From the NCBI GenBank assembly GCA_036345935.2, contig JADWOT020000006.1, positions 14,730,519 through 14,794,518 on the forward strand: DNA of 64,000 bases. The letters run 5' to 3'. This document shows positions 1 to 31,861 of this stretch, one piece after another; position 1 is the stretch's first letter, and every line of letters starts with the position of its first letter. The notes below the pieces were generated by a model. That model was not told the DNA's origin, searched no databases, and saw only the letters and a program-made list of their open reading frames with translations. This DNA is from Taenia hydatigena. Taxonomy: Eukaryota > Platyhelminthes > Cestoda > Cyclophyllidea > Taeniidae. Made by a program: the position numbers and the translations under genes.

Positions 1-237
1 GCCTTTTTGTGACAAATGAGTAAATATAATTTCGAATGAATGATTTTGCTTGCAATCATCGTCTACTTAGTTGTTTTCCTTATTTCAAAACTTAAGGCAA
101 TTGTATTTTTTCGCAAAGTATTTAGGTTATCACGACATCATTCTTAAGCAAAATGATCATAATTTCATACGTATTTTGCCTAGCTCGTCCGCTGTGTACT
201 TTATCTGTCCGAGTTCAATTTCGCATATTCTGTTTTA

Positions 238-1680
238 ATGATGTCTGGTGTGTGGAATGATAAGCCCTGGTGGTCTGAGCCAGATGGTTTGTATTGGAAA
301 TGGTGTTATTTGTTGTTTAGAGGCCGACATTTCTTTAGCGAGAGAGAATTTGGATCAAATCCTTGTTGCGTATAAGGAAAACCCAGAAAAAGTGTAGGTC
401 ACGATAGTCCCTCTTTGATGCTTTAGAAAAGAAAGCTTAAAGTACAAAGATGATGTAATGAATCGTAAGGAAGTCCTGGAAAAGGAGAAATATAGGTCAC
501 CCTTATACAAGGTTGGGGGCGGTGAGGTGAAACGTAGGAAACGGGGGATAGCGTCGGATGAAGACGACGCACCAAAGGGTACAATTATTCATCTTCTCGA
601 TGTTCTTCTAGAGTCATTTGTCATCAAAGTCTTTGAGAGGAGTGTTGACTTCGGGCAATTTCCGGAAAATGCCCCACTCTACCCCATGGCTCGGGCCTGG
701 ATTCGCAACCTCAGCCAAAATGATAAGTCGTCGTGGAATGACATTCCGAATGCTGATGATGACAGAGAAGTAATCCACGTCTATCTTTAACTCTTATTTT
801 AGCCTTTGTTTAACCTTTCTCAAATTTAGGCCGCTGACCAGCTGCCAGACTGTCACTACGCTCTGCCAAAGCCGGATGATGGGCTCACCGATAGCCAAGT
901 GCGTGTTCCACAGCCTCTTCCCTCGTCTGGTCAGCCCTTTGTAATAAACGTTGAGGTACGTGGTCATGCTCTTCTCCTCGGACTGAATAATGCACGCTGC
1001 TATGCACTTGCCCACTTTGCGAGTCCTCCACCTACCAAATTCTGGCCGTTACATCAACTGAATTGAGACACCGTGGTTTCACACATTCATAATGTCACAA
1101 TTTTCGCATTGAATGACTTTTACGTAGACGAATTACTTGTGAGTAATGCTGTCACAGTTTCACTATCTTGCTGCCGAAAGCGTTAACGATACTTATCCAA
1201 CCCTGCTTCTATGAAATAAACTTACGCCCTCTCGGGCTGAACGAAGTTCCAGCTTGATCTAGTTCATTTCCACTGACTGTGAAATTTACCAATGTAGAGG
1301 ACGCGAACGTTCCTGCCACTAGTTCTTCGGCTATCCGATATCTTCAAATAGCCCCCTCGTTGCCACTTTTGTTCACGAATTCTGATAACTACGCTTTAGA
1401 ACCCTCCAAAGGAGATGTCCCCGGAAGGCTTATTGGAGCAGCACATAACACGCTGGCGTGAAATTCGCCGGAAGTGAGTAATGTATATTTTGATGTCATT
1501 GACGTTCAAATTTGAATAAGTGGAACCAAGATTGGCCATTTAGTACATTTTGTCCAAACTCAGTTACAAAATCTTTTTTTCAGATGGAAAGCGGCTTGCA
1601 GAGAGAACGAAGAACGCTACAGAGAGTCTTATGCCATTTTGCGGGAAATGTATGACAAATTTTGTAAAGATCTCCCGTAG
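238..1680 (+). CDS. LIN37: LIN37-like subunit of the DREAM/MuvB complex
   Basis: LIN37 is a core subunit of the nuclear DREAM/MuvB complex, which represses cell-cycle genes in quiescence. Exons read: 238-286, 321-393, 427-769, 830-955, 1400-1473 and 1584-1680; all join in phase and give about 253 residues, close to the roughly 246 of human LIN37. The family signature is the block LYPMARAWIRN in exon 3, preceded by a basic KRRKRG stretch and an acidic SDEDD stretch. The C-terminal exons encode a charged helix containing ENEERYRESYAILREMY, as in other LIN37 proteins. Introns 1 and 2 are only 34 and 33 nt. The start could be either of two adjacent ATGs (238 or 241). The gene ends 6 bp from the stop of the convergent protease gene. 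Identity is inferred from motif and length; exon borders are manual. Confidence 0.75.
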
Positions 1681-1686
1681 ACAGTA

Positions 1687-2748
1687 CTACTTGTATGCGG
1701 CCATCGGCATGCACATATTGTAAAAATCCGTTTCACTTAAGTCTTCTGTATTGCACCACTTCAGCCACCCCTCCTTCCAAAGGTACGGTAGGTCGGGTTC
1801 TTCGTCGGTGGTGTAGTAGTGCGGGTCCTGAAAGGCAAATTCGGACGCGACATTGTGATTGCAAATAATGGTGTTCGAAAAGTGCATTTTTACTTAGGGT
1901 AGTACTAGAATATGACTCATCGGTGGATGCGTCGAAAAGGATGTGATGTATAACTTGCCAGGATCAGAAGAGACGTGGAATCGAGGTTCTCTTTTTCTTT
2001 CATAGCTAGAATGCATTTGGAGGAGCAGTCTTTCATACCACCTATAAAATTGGTACAGTTAAGGGACGACCCACCCATCATTATTGGAGCTCCGGCACGC
2101 TGGAAGTGGTCGCGTACTTTTACCGTGTGTTCCTTTTCGAATTTGCCGTTCGGTACTTGAACGATTTTGTAATCGGTCTATACCAGAGGGTTATTAACGG
2201 TGTGACCCTACATTCGTCAGATTTTGTAGAACAATTCCCGCCTCGACTGAACCTATCCAATCGTGCGACTTGTAAAAGGAGCGAGGCTTGTCGCCTGCGT
2301 CAATTAGGGCCAATTGGATGTCATCTATGTCGGGGAACGTGGACTGAAGGGAGAGGTTCAATTTGAACCAGGAGATAATTGTTTGCAAGGTGCGATAGCC
2401 ACATCCCCATCCCTATGATGAAATCATAATTGCTTTAATAACAGAACATGAAAGAATTCGGACACAGGCCGCTAAATACCCTCGATGGTCCTGTGGCTAG
2501 GGCTGCATCGAAGTGGAAGATTTTTCGCGCTACTATTTGACATTTCGGTAGCAATCACGCTTTAACGGCGCAAAATGTGCATTATTGTTAGTCAGGTGCG
2601 GTTGAAAGTGGCAACCAGATCTTACTCTGTCATCGATCTTCTGGCCTCCGTAATGCCAATATTCCACAACTCCCTTGAAGGTGTGGGGGGTCTCCTTTTC
2701 TCTATCCACGCCGTTAAGGCAGTCTTGAGATGTTATTCTCAGCATGAC
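1687..2748 (-). CDS. Ufm1-specific cysteine protease (UFSP1/UFSP2 type)
   Basis: UFSP enzymes mature the ubiquitin-like modifier UFM1 and remove it from targets. Exons in transcript order: 2748-2626, 2412-2212, 2177-1959 and 1827-1687, all phase 0. The motif WGCGYRTLQT carries the catalytic Cys (codon 2401-2403). It is preceded by YWHYGGQKIDDR, holding the conserved Tyr, and followed by DAGDKP and DWIGSVE. The last exon starts with DPHYY, supplying the Asp and His of the triad. The intron at 2178-2211 is 34 nt. The intron at 1828-1958 needs a GC donor (gcaagt) to give the conserved LILDPHY junction. About 227 residues are visible, nearer to short UFSP1 than to UFSP2 with its long N-terminal domain. 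An ATG at 2745 may be the start, or an upstream exon or spliced leader may join at 2748. UFSP1 versus UFSP2 is not settled. Confidence 0.8.
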
Positions 2749-3511
2749 CTAAAAAAATCAGGTTAATGGTATTCAGATTTCATTCCATTGTTGTTTTTAC
2801 CTCCGAAGCGGCATTCAGGTATCATTGAACACAATGTGCGAGGATTTCGTCTCATCATATACTCATGCGGCGTTAAACTCTTTCGAAAAGTCAATGCTCG
2901 AAATTCCAAATGCTGAAATACCGGAAACCATCTAGTTACGCTGTGCTATCATTAGCACAATCCTCCTATCTTCGATTGAGCTGTTGTTCAAAACTAGCAC
3001 ACTTAATCTGATAACATCCATCCTCTTTTCGTTCTAGTCTATGAAGAAGAGCAGACAGTAGCCACCTTCTGGATTGACGGCATCTTTTGACGAAAAAAAA
3101 TGAGGGTTGCAAAAATTCTATTCAATGAAGCCTAACCCATACAAGACGAACGCACATGACGTGATCTCTTGGACATCGCGAGCAATAAAAGGATGGAAGC
3201 ATAGGATTTTCAATGCGTTATGGGAAGCTAGCCAGGACCTAACCGCAAAAATAAAAGGAATTAGCCAATGTTACAGTTGGCTGATTAGGGCAAGGCAATC
3301 AAAGTTAGAGCGCGTACTCTGGGTTTCGAAGATGAAACGAGGAGGAAAAGAGAGCTGTCAGATAAAACTATGTGCATATTTATTTGGTACTAGTGAAGAG
3401 AAGTGATCACAAAATTACATAGTGGGGAGAGCGAGTCATTGGTGTAGTTGACACCATACACAGCACAACAAAGACCGATAGGAGGAGGGAGGGCAGGGAA
3501 CATCTCCATGT
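2749..3511. other. Spacer between PI4KA 3' end and UFSP 5' end
   Basis: This stretch lies between two minus-strand genes. A pyrimidine-rich stretch ending in AG (on the minus strand) abuts the first UFSP exon at 2748, so it is a cis- or trans-splice acceptor region. Small ORFs here (for example on the plus strand at 3107-3406) have no recognisable motif or splice pattern. I looked for an N-terminal UFSP2 exon and found no phase-compatible one. It probably holds the PI4KA 3' UTR and the UFSP promoter or leader. Confidence 0.4.
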
Positions 3512-25311
<21,800 letters not shown>

Positions 25312-25694
25312 TAAACCGAGAAAAACTCAAACGCGGCAAACGAGACCTCGTATCACCCGCCTCGCAGTCAATTATACAAAAGTGCTCCTGTATGATATCT
25401 AGATCCTTTCATAATGTAAGCTGTAACAAATCTTAGTTCCATTTAGAAAAACTTGTTTTTTGAGGCTAAATTTTATTTAAAGCTTTGCTTTCAATACGCA
25501 CATATTTTCAGAGCCCTTACTGGATACGACAAATTACTTGGTAGATAAGTAACAATTTCATGAGCATGTTCATTTAAGGTATGCATCAGCACAGTATTTA
25601 CAACAAGTCGTTTGTTCTGGCTCCTGATTGCTTTGGCGATCACCTAGGTGACGAAATTGCTTTAGTCGTGTCGGCTGAACCCCGTGTTACACCA
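25312..25694. promoter_or_regulatory. PI4KA upstream region
   Basis: This is non-coding sequence directly upstream of the PI4KA start and before the first repeat copy. It is AT-rich with no clear TATA box or initiator that I would defend. PI4KA (minus) and the PGAM gene (plus) diverge from the 3.8-kb interval beginning here, most of which is repetitive element. Confidence 0.3.
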
Positions 25695-26395
25695 TACCAG
25701 TATTCTGCCTTCTTTTGCCTTCGAGGGAGCCTCGGGAAGCTACAGGGAGTATCTCTGACCTCCCATAACAGGAGGGCTAAGAACGACGACATCTACCCCA
25801 TCTCCGTGTTCTACAAGAAAGCCATTAATGACTGAAGCGACATTAGCCATGGACTACCTGGGAAGGTTTCGTTCCGAAGATTACTCTTAATGTGCTTGCT
25901 TAAGGAGGTTGGTGTGCTAACACCTCCCTACGGACATACTAATAGTCGGCAGGATCTCTTATTCTTAAATTTGTTCCCAAGCTAAACGAAACTCCAAGTC
26001 CAATCGAAATGCCAAGAGGGATCACTGACGTTGGTGTCAGGCATCGCCTCAATCGCGTCGAATGTCGGCGATTGACACGGTTACCTCGTGGGTGCTTCTT
26101 GCAGCATTGAGTATGTTGTGATGGCTGACGCGGGAGGTGTACCGAGGGGCGCGTTGGGGACGACGCTCGAAAGAGGAGAGGGGCAATGTAGTACTTTGTT
26201 CGTTGGAACTACCGGTTTTGATCAAGGTCACAGGGATGGCCGTACTGCCCTAGCTGCGTGGACTGGCCTCCGGGCCATGCCAGCAGCCCTTTTCCCTCTG
26301 TCCGGTGAATATATATATATATATATATATATATTCTACCCTAGCATTCTGCCTTCTTTTGCCTTCGAGGGAGCATCGGGACGCTACAGGCAAGG
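25695..26395 (+). mobile_element. Inverted-repeat element, copy 1 (forward)
   Basis: This ~0.7-kb copy is close to the reverse complement of 27285-28020. It is bounded by the family end motif: ctagtattctgccttctttt followed by gcctcgggacgctacag-like sequence. Shared internal landmarks include a tract with ggtgtcaggcatcgcctcaa and a GC-rich stretch near 26130. An (AT)n run sits just inside the right end. A minus-strand frame at 26049-26231 is open and similar to one in copy 2, but shows no known transposase or RT motif. It may be a non-autonomous DNA transposon or foldback element; the class is not certain. Confidence 0.7.
26310..26335. repeat. (AT)n microsatellite
   Basis: This uninterrupted AT dinucleotide run lies inside the right end of element copy 1. 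Related copies carry shorter atatatat runs at the same place (near 26770, 27322 and 28036), so the run is a length-variable part of the element terminus. Confidence 0.9.
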
Positions 26396-26559
26396 TTAGC
26401 TTGTGGGTGCTTCTTGCAGCACTGATTACGTTGTGATGGCTGATGCGGGAGGTGTACCAAGGGAAGCGTCAGGGACGACGCTTGAAAGAGAAGAGGGGCG
26501 TTGTAATACTTTGTTTGTTCGAACTGCCGATTTTGGTCAGGATCACAGCAGCTCATTCC

Positions 26560-27040
26560 CCTCTGCCTGTTGAATATATACATATATTCTACCCTAGTAT
26601 TCTGCCTTTTTTTGCCTCAAGAAAGACTCGGGACGCTGCAAAATCAGCTTTTTTTCCTCTACCTGTCAGATGTATACATATATTCTACTCAGGTATTTAC
26701 GTTTTTAAAGGAAATTTCGAGACGCTACTGTAGCGCTTTGAGGCTCCTTTGTAGGCAAAATAAAGTAAAATGCTAGAGTAGAATATATATATTCAACGGA
26801 CAGAGGGAAATAAGCTGCTGCAATGGCCCGGAGGCTAGCCTACTCAGTTAGGACAATATGTGTAATGCTTTGTTTGGACTACCGGTTTCGGTCAGAGTCA
26901 CAGTTGTGACCATATTGCCTTAGCTGCGTAGGCAGCCCTCCGGGCTATGCCAGAACCTAATTCCTTCTGCCTGTTGAATGTATATATTCTACCCTAGTAT
27001 TCTGCCCTCTTTTGCCTTTTAGGGAGCCTCGGGACGTTAT
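26560..27040. mobile_element. Cluster of solo element ends, one head-to-head pair
   Basis: This stretch holds repeated copies of the element terminus only: forward near 26588-26640, forward near 26685-26730, immediately followed by a reverse copy at ~26735-26830, then forward again at ~26985-27040. At about 26725 the forward and reverse ends meet head to head around gctactgtagcgc, a small palindrome. The arrangement looks like nested insertion or recombination between copies. Confidence 0.65.
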
Positions 27041-27284
27041 AATATGGCCACCTCTGTGTCTTCGATCGAAACCGGTAATTCAAACAAACAAATACTACAG
27101 CTACCTTTAAGCGCTTTTAATTTATTAATTCTTATCCTATAGCTTCGATTTCTTGCGAAACCTCACGCACGATAACGCTGGTAGACACTTAACCATTTTG
27201 TGGGTGAGTGCCATGTTTTGAACTGCATTGCTCCGACACATTACAATTTAAGGCGCTAGTAGCCATAGGATAGTGTCTCGAGGC

Positions 27285-28110
27285 TCCCTCGAGGGCAAAA
27301 GAAGACAGAACATTAGAGTGAAATATATATATTCAATGGACAGAGGAAAATATGCTGCTGGCATGGCCCAGAGGCCAGCCTACACAGCTAGGGCAATAGG
27401 GACACCTCTGTGACCCTGACCGAAATTGGTAGTTCAAACGGGCAAAGTACTACATTACCCCTCTCCTCTTTCGAGCGTCGTCCCCGACGCACCCCTCGGT
27501 ACATCTCCCGCGTCAGCCATCACAACATACTCAGTGCTGCAACAAGCACCCACGAGGTAACCATGCCAATCGCCGACATTCGACGCGATTGAGGCGATGC
27601 TCGACACCAAAGTCAATGATCACCCTTGGCAATGCATTGGGCTTGGGGTTTTGTTTGGTTTGGAAACAAAGTTAAGAATAAGTGGTTCTGCCGACTATTA
27701 GTATGTCCATAGGAAGGCGTTAGCACGCCAATCTCCTTAAGCAAGTATATTAGAGGTAATCTTCGGAGCGAAACTTTCCAGGTGGTCCATGGCTAGTGTC
27801 GCTTCAGTTGTTGATAGCTTTCTTGTAGAACACGGAGATGGGGTAGATGCCGGATGTGGACGTCGTTCGTGGCCCATCCGTAGCACATGCACTTCTTTCG
27901 CACCGCTGCAACATGCCGCAGGCAGTAGAGATCGGGATAGAAACCCTGTAGAGTCGGTTCCGCTTTCCGCTGCCACCAATGTAGCCTCTCGAGGCTCCCC
28001 CGAAGGCAAAAGAAGGCAGAATACTAGGGTAGAATATACATATATTCAACGGGCATAGGAAAATTGTCTGCTGGCATGGTCCGGAGGCCAGCCTACACAT
28101 CCAGGGCAAT
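27285..28110 (-). mobile_element. Inverted-repeat element, copy 2 (reverse) plus an extra terminus
   Basis: This copy is the reverse complement of copy 1 across about 700 bp, starting with a ctcgaggctccc/gggcaaaagaag-type terminus. Its far end, near 27985, carries another terminus in the same orientation, where the 35.5-kb copy has an inverted one, so this copy looks chimeric. A plus-strand frame at 27410-27592 is open and resembles the minus-strand frame at 26049-26231, sharing SSFERRP and THEV; no family is recognised. Copies 1 and 2 form a large inverted repeat with about 0.9 kb between arms. Confidence 0.7.
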
Positions 28111-28120
28111 ATGGCCACTG

Positions 28121-28791
28121 TAATACTTATATTCTTTAAATGTGCTTTGTAGGCCAGAGGCAGAAAAACAATTTGACCATGGTGGCGAAGCGGCGCGGCA
28201 ACTCGCAAGAGCGTGATCCATCCCCGTCCTTAATTCTCGTACTAGGCCTCGCTGCACTTGTAATATTTATATTCTTTAAATGTGCCTTGTAGGCCAGGGG
28301 CGGGAAAAAAAATTGGAACCTCGTGGCGGGGCGGCGTGGAGACTCGTTAGAGCGTGACTCTTCCCCGGCCTGAATCCCACATCTTGTCTAGCTTTATAAT
28401 TTCCACCCTCAATAATGAAGATGCCAAAACATGCTCAGAAGAGAGAGGAGGAACCCTCTACAGTACTGTCTCCCTCTTACAATAAATATGTCGAAACGTG
28501 TTCCAACTTCCAATAACAATCAAATTTTATTTAATGGAGCATTATTTGAATAAACAAATACACTGTAGAGGGTTCTTCCTCTCCCTCCTGGTCACCCTTG
28601 ATAGTAGAAGTCTGCGTACGTTTTGACATCTTTAACATATATGGGGTGATAATTACACAGCTAGGCGAGATATGGGGGTTCAGGTCGAGGACGTGTCACG
28701 CTGCGGCGAGCCTTCACGCTGCTCCGTCACGTGGTTCAAATTGACTTCCCGCCTCTGGCCTACAAAGCGCACTTAAAGAATTAAGTATTAC
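28121..28791. mobile_element. Foldback element with tandem left end
   Basis: The left side has two direct copies of a ~130-140 bp unit (from 28121 and from 28261), both starting taatattt/acttatattctttaaa and containing tgtaggccag. The right side (about 28670-28791) is an inverted, diverged copy of the same unit ending ttaagtattac. Inner arms are also inverted: ggaggaaccctctacagt near 28450 pairs with actgtagagggttcttcctc near 28565. Most of 28261-28791 is therefore a large imperfect palindrome with a short AT-rich loop. No ORF of note. It lies about 310 bp upstream of the PGAM start codon. Confidence 0.7.
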
Positions 28792-29103
28792 AACACAGTT
28801 GTCACAAGCTGCTCTTTCTTCACAATAAGAATTTCGCATTAAAGAGAAGCAGCGCAATATTAATAATTCGAAACCATTCAATAAGTAATTTAGCGAGTTG
28901 ACAACTTACCGAACTTTTAATTTTCCCAAAATCAAAAATTTCATAGACATTTGCGTGAATTAATTTTTATGCGATTAAAAAAAGGAGGCAGTTATTGCAC
29001 AAATTTTTTTGTTTTTACGTGGCATTTTTTGCCTTATAATATTTCTTTTAATCAACTACTCTTGCGGTTACACTGCACGTCCCGGTTTTCGAGTCTCCTG
29101 CCG

Positions 29104-30733
29104 ATGGGTTCGGTTTACAAGGTTGTCTTCATTAGGCATGGAGAGAGTGTCTATAATCAGGAGAACAGATTTTGTGGCTGGCATGATGCTGATTTGTCTC
29201 CCAAAGGCGAACAGGAGGCTCAATGTGCAGGAAAAATGATTAAAGAAAGTGGGCTTACTTTTGATATCGCATTCACAAGCGTCCTAAAGCGTGCCATCAA
29301 AACACTCAATCATGTGCTTGAAGTGAACGATCTGCACTGGATTCCAGTCTACAAGTGAGGGCGGCTGATTAGTGGTGTGCGCATGGCTCGCTTGCATATT
29401 TTCTTCTATGCAAACTTATGGCGTAGTTATAATTTTGGTCGCCGTTGTTATTCATTTACTTTGCTAGGACTGTTAAATTTTTTCCTACCTTTGTGTCAGT
29501 ACTGCATGGAATTGATAACGAACGTACCTAGCCTTTTGGATTAACAATGTTTAACGTTTTTGTCTATCTGCGGCACATGGGACAGTGTATTTTACGGCAA
29601 TGGTAATCTGTGTGGCGTTTCTAGGTCATGGCGTTTGAATGAGCGGATGTACGGCGGCTTGCAAGGATTGAACAAATCCGAAACGGCTGCAAAGCATGGT
29701 GAAGATCAGGTTAAAATCTGGCGTCGTGCTTATGACATCCCGCCTCCTCCTTTGGAAGTTTCGGATAAACGTTGGCCAGGTCTCGAGGAAAAGTATAAGG
29801 TGGGGTAGTATCGAGTCTGTTCTGCTTTGCAGAACAGAGCCGTGAACACATCGACCTATTTTTAATGGCGTTTTGAAACCTTAGCTAATTAGTTATAGCT
29901 GTATCAGTGATTACTGAGGCTTGCAGTTCAACCAGTTTTATTTTTTTTACTCTCTTAGATGCTTGATATTGAATGCATTCCAGTCACGGAATGCTTAAAA
30001 GATACCGTCGAACGTGCTCTTCCTTTCTGGTTCGATTTTGTTGTTCCTGCCATTAAGGTATGCCTTTCAAAATTGTTGTCATTACTTAATGAGTCGATGA
30101 AATCTAAGTGGCTGCTGAGTATACTATCGTCATACAAGCATCACTTAGTTGTTTGGTTAGAATCAATGCAGACTATTATTGTTTGGTTGTTATCCGTGCA
30201 TGCTATGATTCGCTTGTGAGTTGGATGTCATGTTTTATATTAGCACGCTTTGCAATATTCCTTCACAGCAAGGCAAACGGGTTTTGATCACTGCACACGG
30301 GAATAGTCTTCGCGCCATCGTTAAGTTTTTGGACAAGATTCCCGATAAGGACATTGTGGAACTCAATATACCCACCGGTAAGCATATTGCCTTATTTTTG
30401 GAAATGGATCTCAAATTCGTATTATTTGGTTCATTTTAAAGTGGTGATGCTAGATATGAGACTAGTATTTTGCACAGATAGTCGTGTTGATGGCTTTTAA
30501 GTATTTGAGAGACGTGATACGTATTGAGGAGCTTGAAAAGAGGGCAGTTTTATATGCTACATAATGCTTTCTTGGCACAAAACTTCAACACATTTTTTCC
30601 TTCAATTGCAGGGATTCCACTTGTTTATGAATTGGATAAGAATCTTCGCCCCGTGAAACACTATTACCTTGCTGATGATGCTACCGTTGCGGCTGCCATC
30701 AGCAGCGTGGCAAATCAGGGCAAGGCCAAGTAG
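29104..30733 (+). CDS. PGAM: 2,3-bisphosphoglycerate-dependent phosphoglycerate mutase
   Basis: This cytosolic glycolytic enzyme interconverts 3- and 2-phosphoglycerate through a phosphohistidine. Exons: 29104-29354, 29625-29799, 29959-30057, 30269-30377 and 30612-30733; phases join exactly and give 251 residues (vertebrate PGAM1 has 254). The start ATG precedes [17 protein letters not shown], which carries the phosphorylated His. [22 protein letters not shown] (catalytic Glu) and TAHGNSLR (second His) follow in the right order, and the protein ends VANQGKAK. All active-site residues are present. An AATAAA lies about 110 bp after the stop. The upstream flank is a foldback element, so the promoter must be compact or include element sequence. 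Confidence 0.95.
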
Positions 30734-30843
30734 GCATCGAACACCGAATCTAGTAAAAGGGGTCATTGCCATTATAATGGCACAATTCTACCTGAAATTT
30801 AGTTCCGACCGCACTGTTTTCCTCCCTAACCACTTTGACCCTT

Positions 30844-30849
30844 AATAAA
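30844..30849 (+). terminator. Polyadenylation signal AATAAA downstream of PGAM
   Basis: A canonical AATAAA lies 111 bp beyond the PGAM stop codon in an AT-rich context, followed within about 25 bp by T-rich sequence. It is the likely cleavage and polyadenylation signal for that mRNA. Confidence 0.6.
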
Positions 30850-31861
30850 TATAAAATCGCTCTCTTTATGGCGTTGATCTTGCAATTCCTTTTGTTTTTC
30901 GATGCCTCGGCTGGTGACAATAATTAGCTGTACTTTTTAAAACAAGGCCATGTGGACTCCTCTTTGGTAAGTTCAGGTAAATGGTCTTGATCCTATTTCC
31001 TCAAGAGTTGTGCTTTATCGATGGCACACTAGTCGATCGAGGTTCTGTTTCGCTGTTTCTCGTGTTTGCTTGCGGCTCGTGTGGGCAGCAATTCGGGGTT
31101 ATTAGTTTTTCTTGATGGACTTGTGGTGAATGGCGGAACTGGGTCGCAGGATGCAGGCCTGTGGGGACCAGCGCTTGAGTCGGTGCTATCTGCATGTGCG
31201 TCCGAGGCAGATTTTAGTTTATTGATTTTTGTTGGTACGTATCGTGGAGAAAGTTGCTTGCTGAGTGAAATGATATCTTTACAGCGGAAAGTGATTGAGA
31301 GCCGTTTTATTGGGGGGTCATCTCATTCAAGTACCGATTAATTTAGTGGCAGTTAATGGAGCTTTAAGTCTACGAGGCCCTGACTGTAATCAAAGGTAGC
31401 AAGGCATTAACAATTCCATCTTTTTTTGTTCGGATCGGACAAGAAATCGCTTTATTGATGGTTGTAGATTATCAGTTTCCCGTGCTTATAGGCTGGATAG
31501 TATAGGAAATCCGGTCGCGTTCGTGGGCTGATGGGGTTACTGTGGGGACTACGTGACCACGTTACTGGCGGCGCACTTGGCAATATGTGCGCGTGTTGGA
31601 GTTCTTGAAGGACAGTGAACAATGACATTGGCTGCGAGATGTAAACATACGCATTAGCAGAGATGCCATTTTTCATTATCAAGCGAAGGACAGGTACTCA
31701 AAACCTTAAGTTAGTGCTAGGGCTTATTTAAAATTGTTTACCAATTAATAATCCGAAAAAATTAAAAGGAAACTGACTGATTTACTGATCATTAGCACAT
31801 CTGCTAGATTTGAAAACATCGAACTGATTGTAAGTTAGTTGAATTAAATACGGAAGCGAAG
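30850..31861. other. Intergenic, PGAM to exportin-like gene
   Basis: The two flanking genes converge here. A plus-strand frame at 31066-31341 and a minus-strand frame at 31452-31682 are open but show no motif or splice context I can defend. The region probably holds 3' UTR sequence of both genes. Confidence 0.35.

Noticed and set aside
794..1015. Minus-strand 73-codon ORF
   Set aside because: Antisense shadow of LIN37 exon 4 (830-955) and the following intron; no splice or motif support.
1279..1461. 60-codon plus-strand ORF
   Set aside because: It overlaps the fifth LIN37 exon in the wrong frame; the true frame gives the LLEQHITRWREIRRK helix and joins neighbours in phase.
31066..31341. 91-codon plus-strand ORF after PGAM
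   Set aside because: No motif, no splice support, and it lies downstream of the PGAM polyadenylation signal; likely chance.
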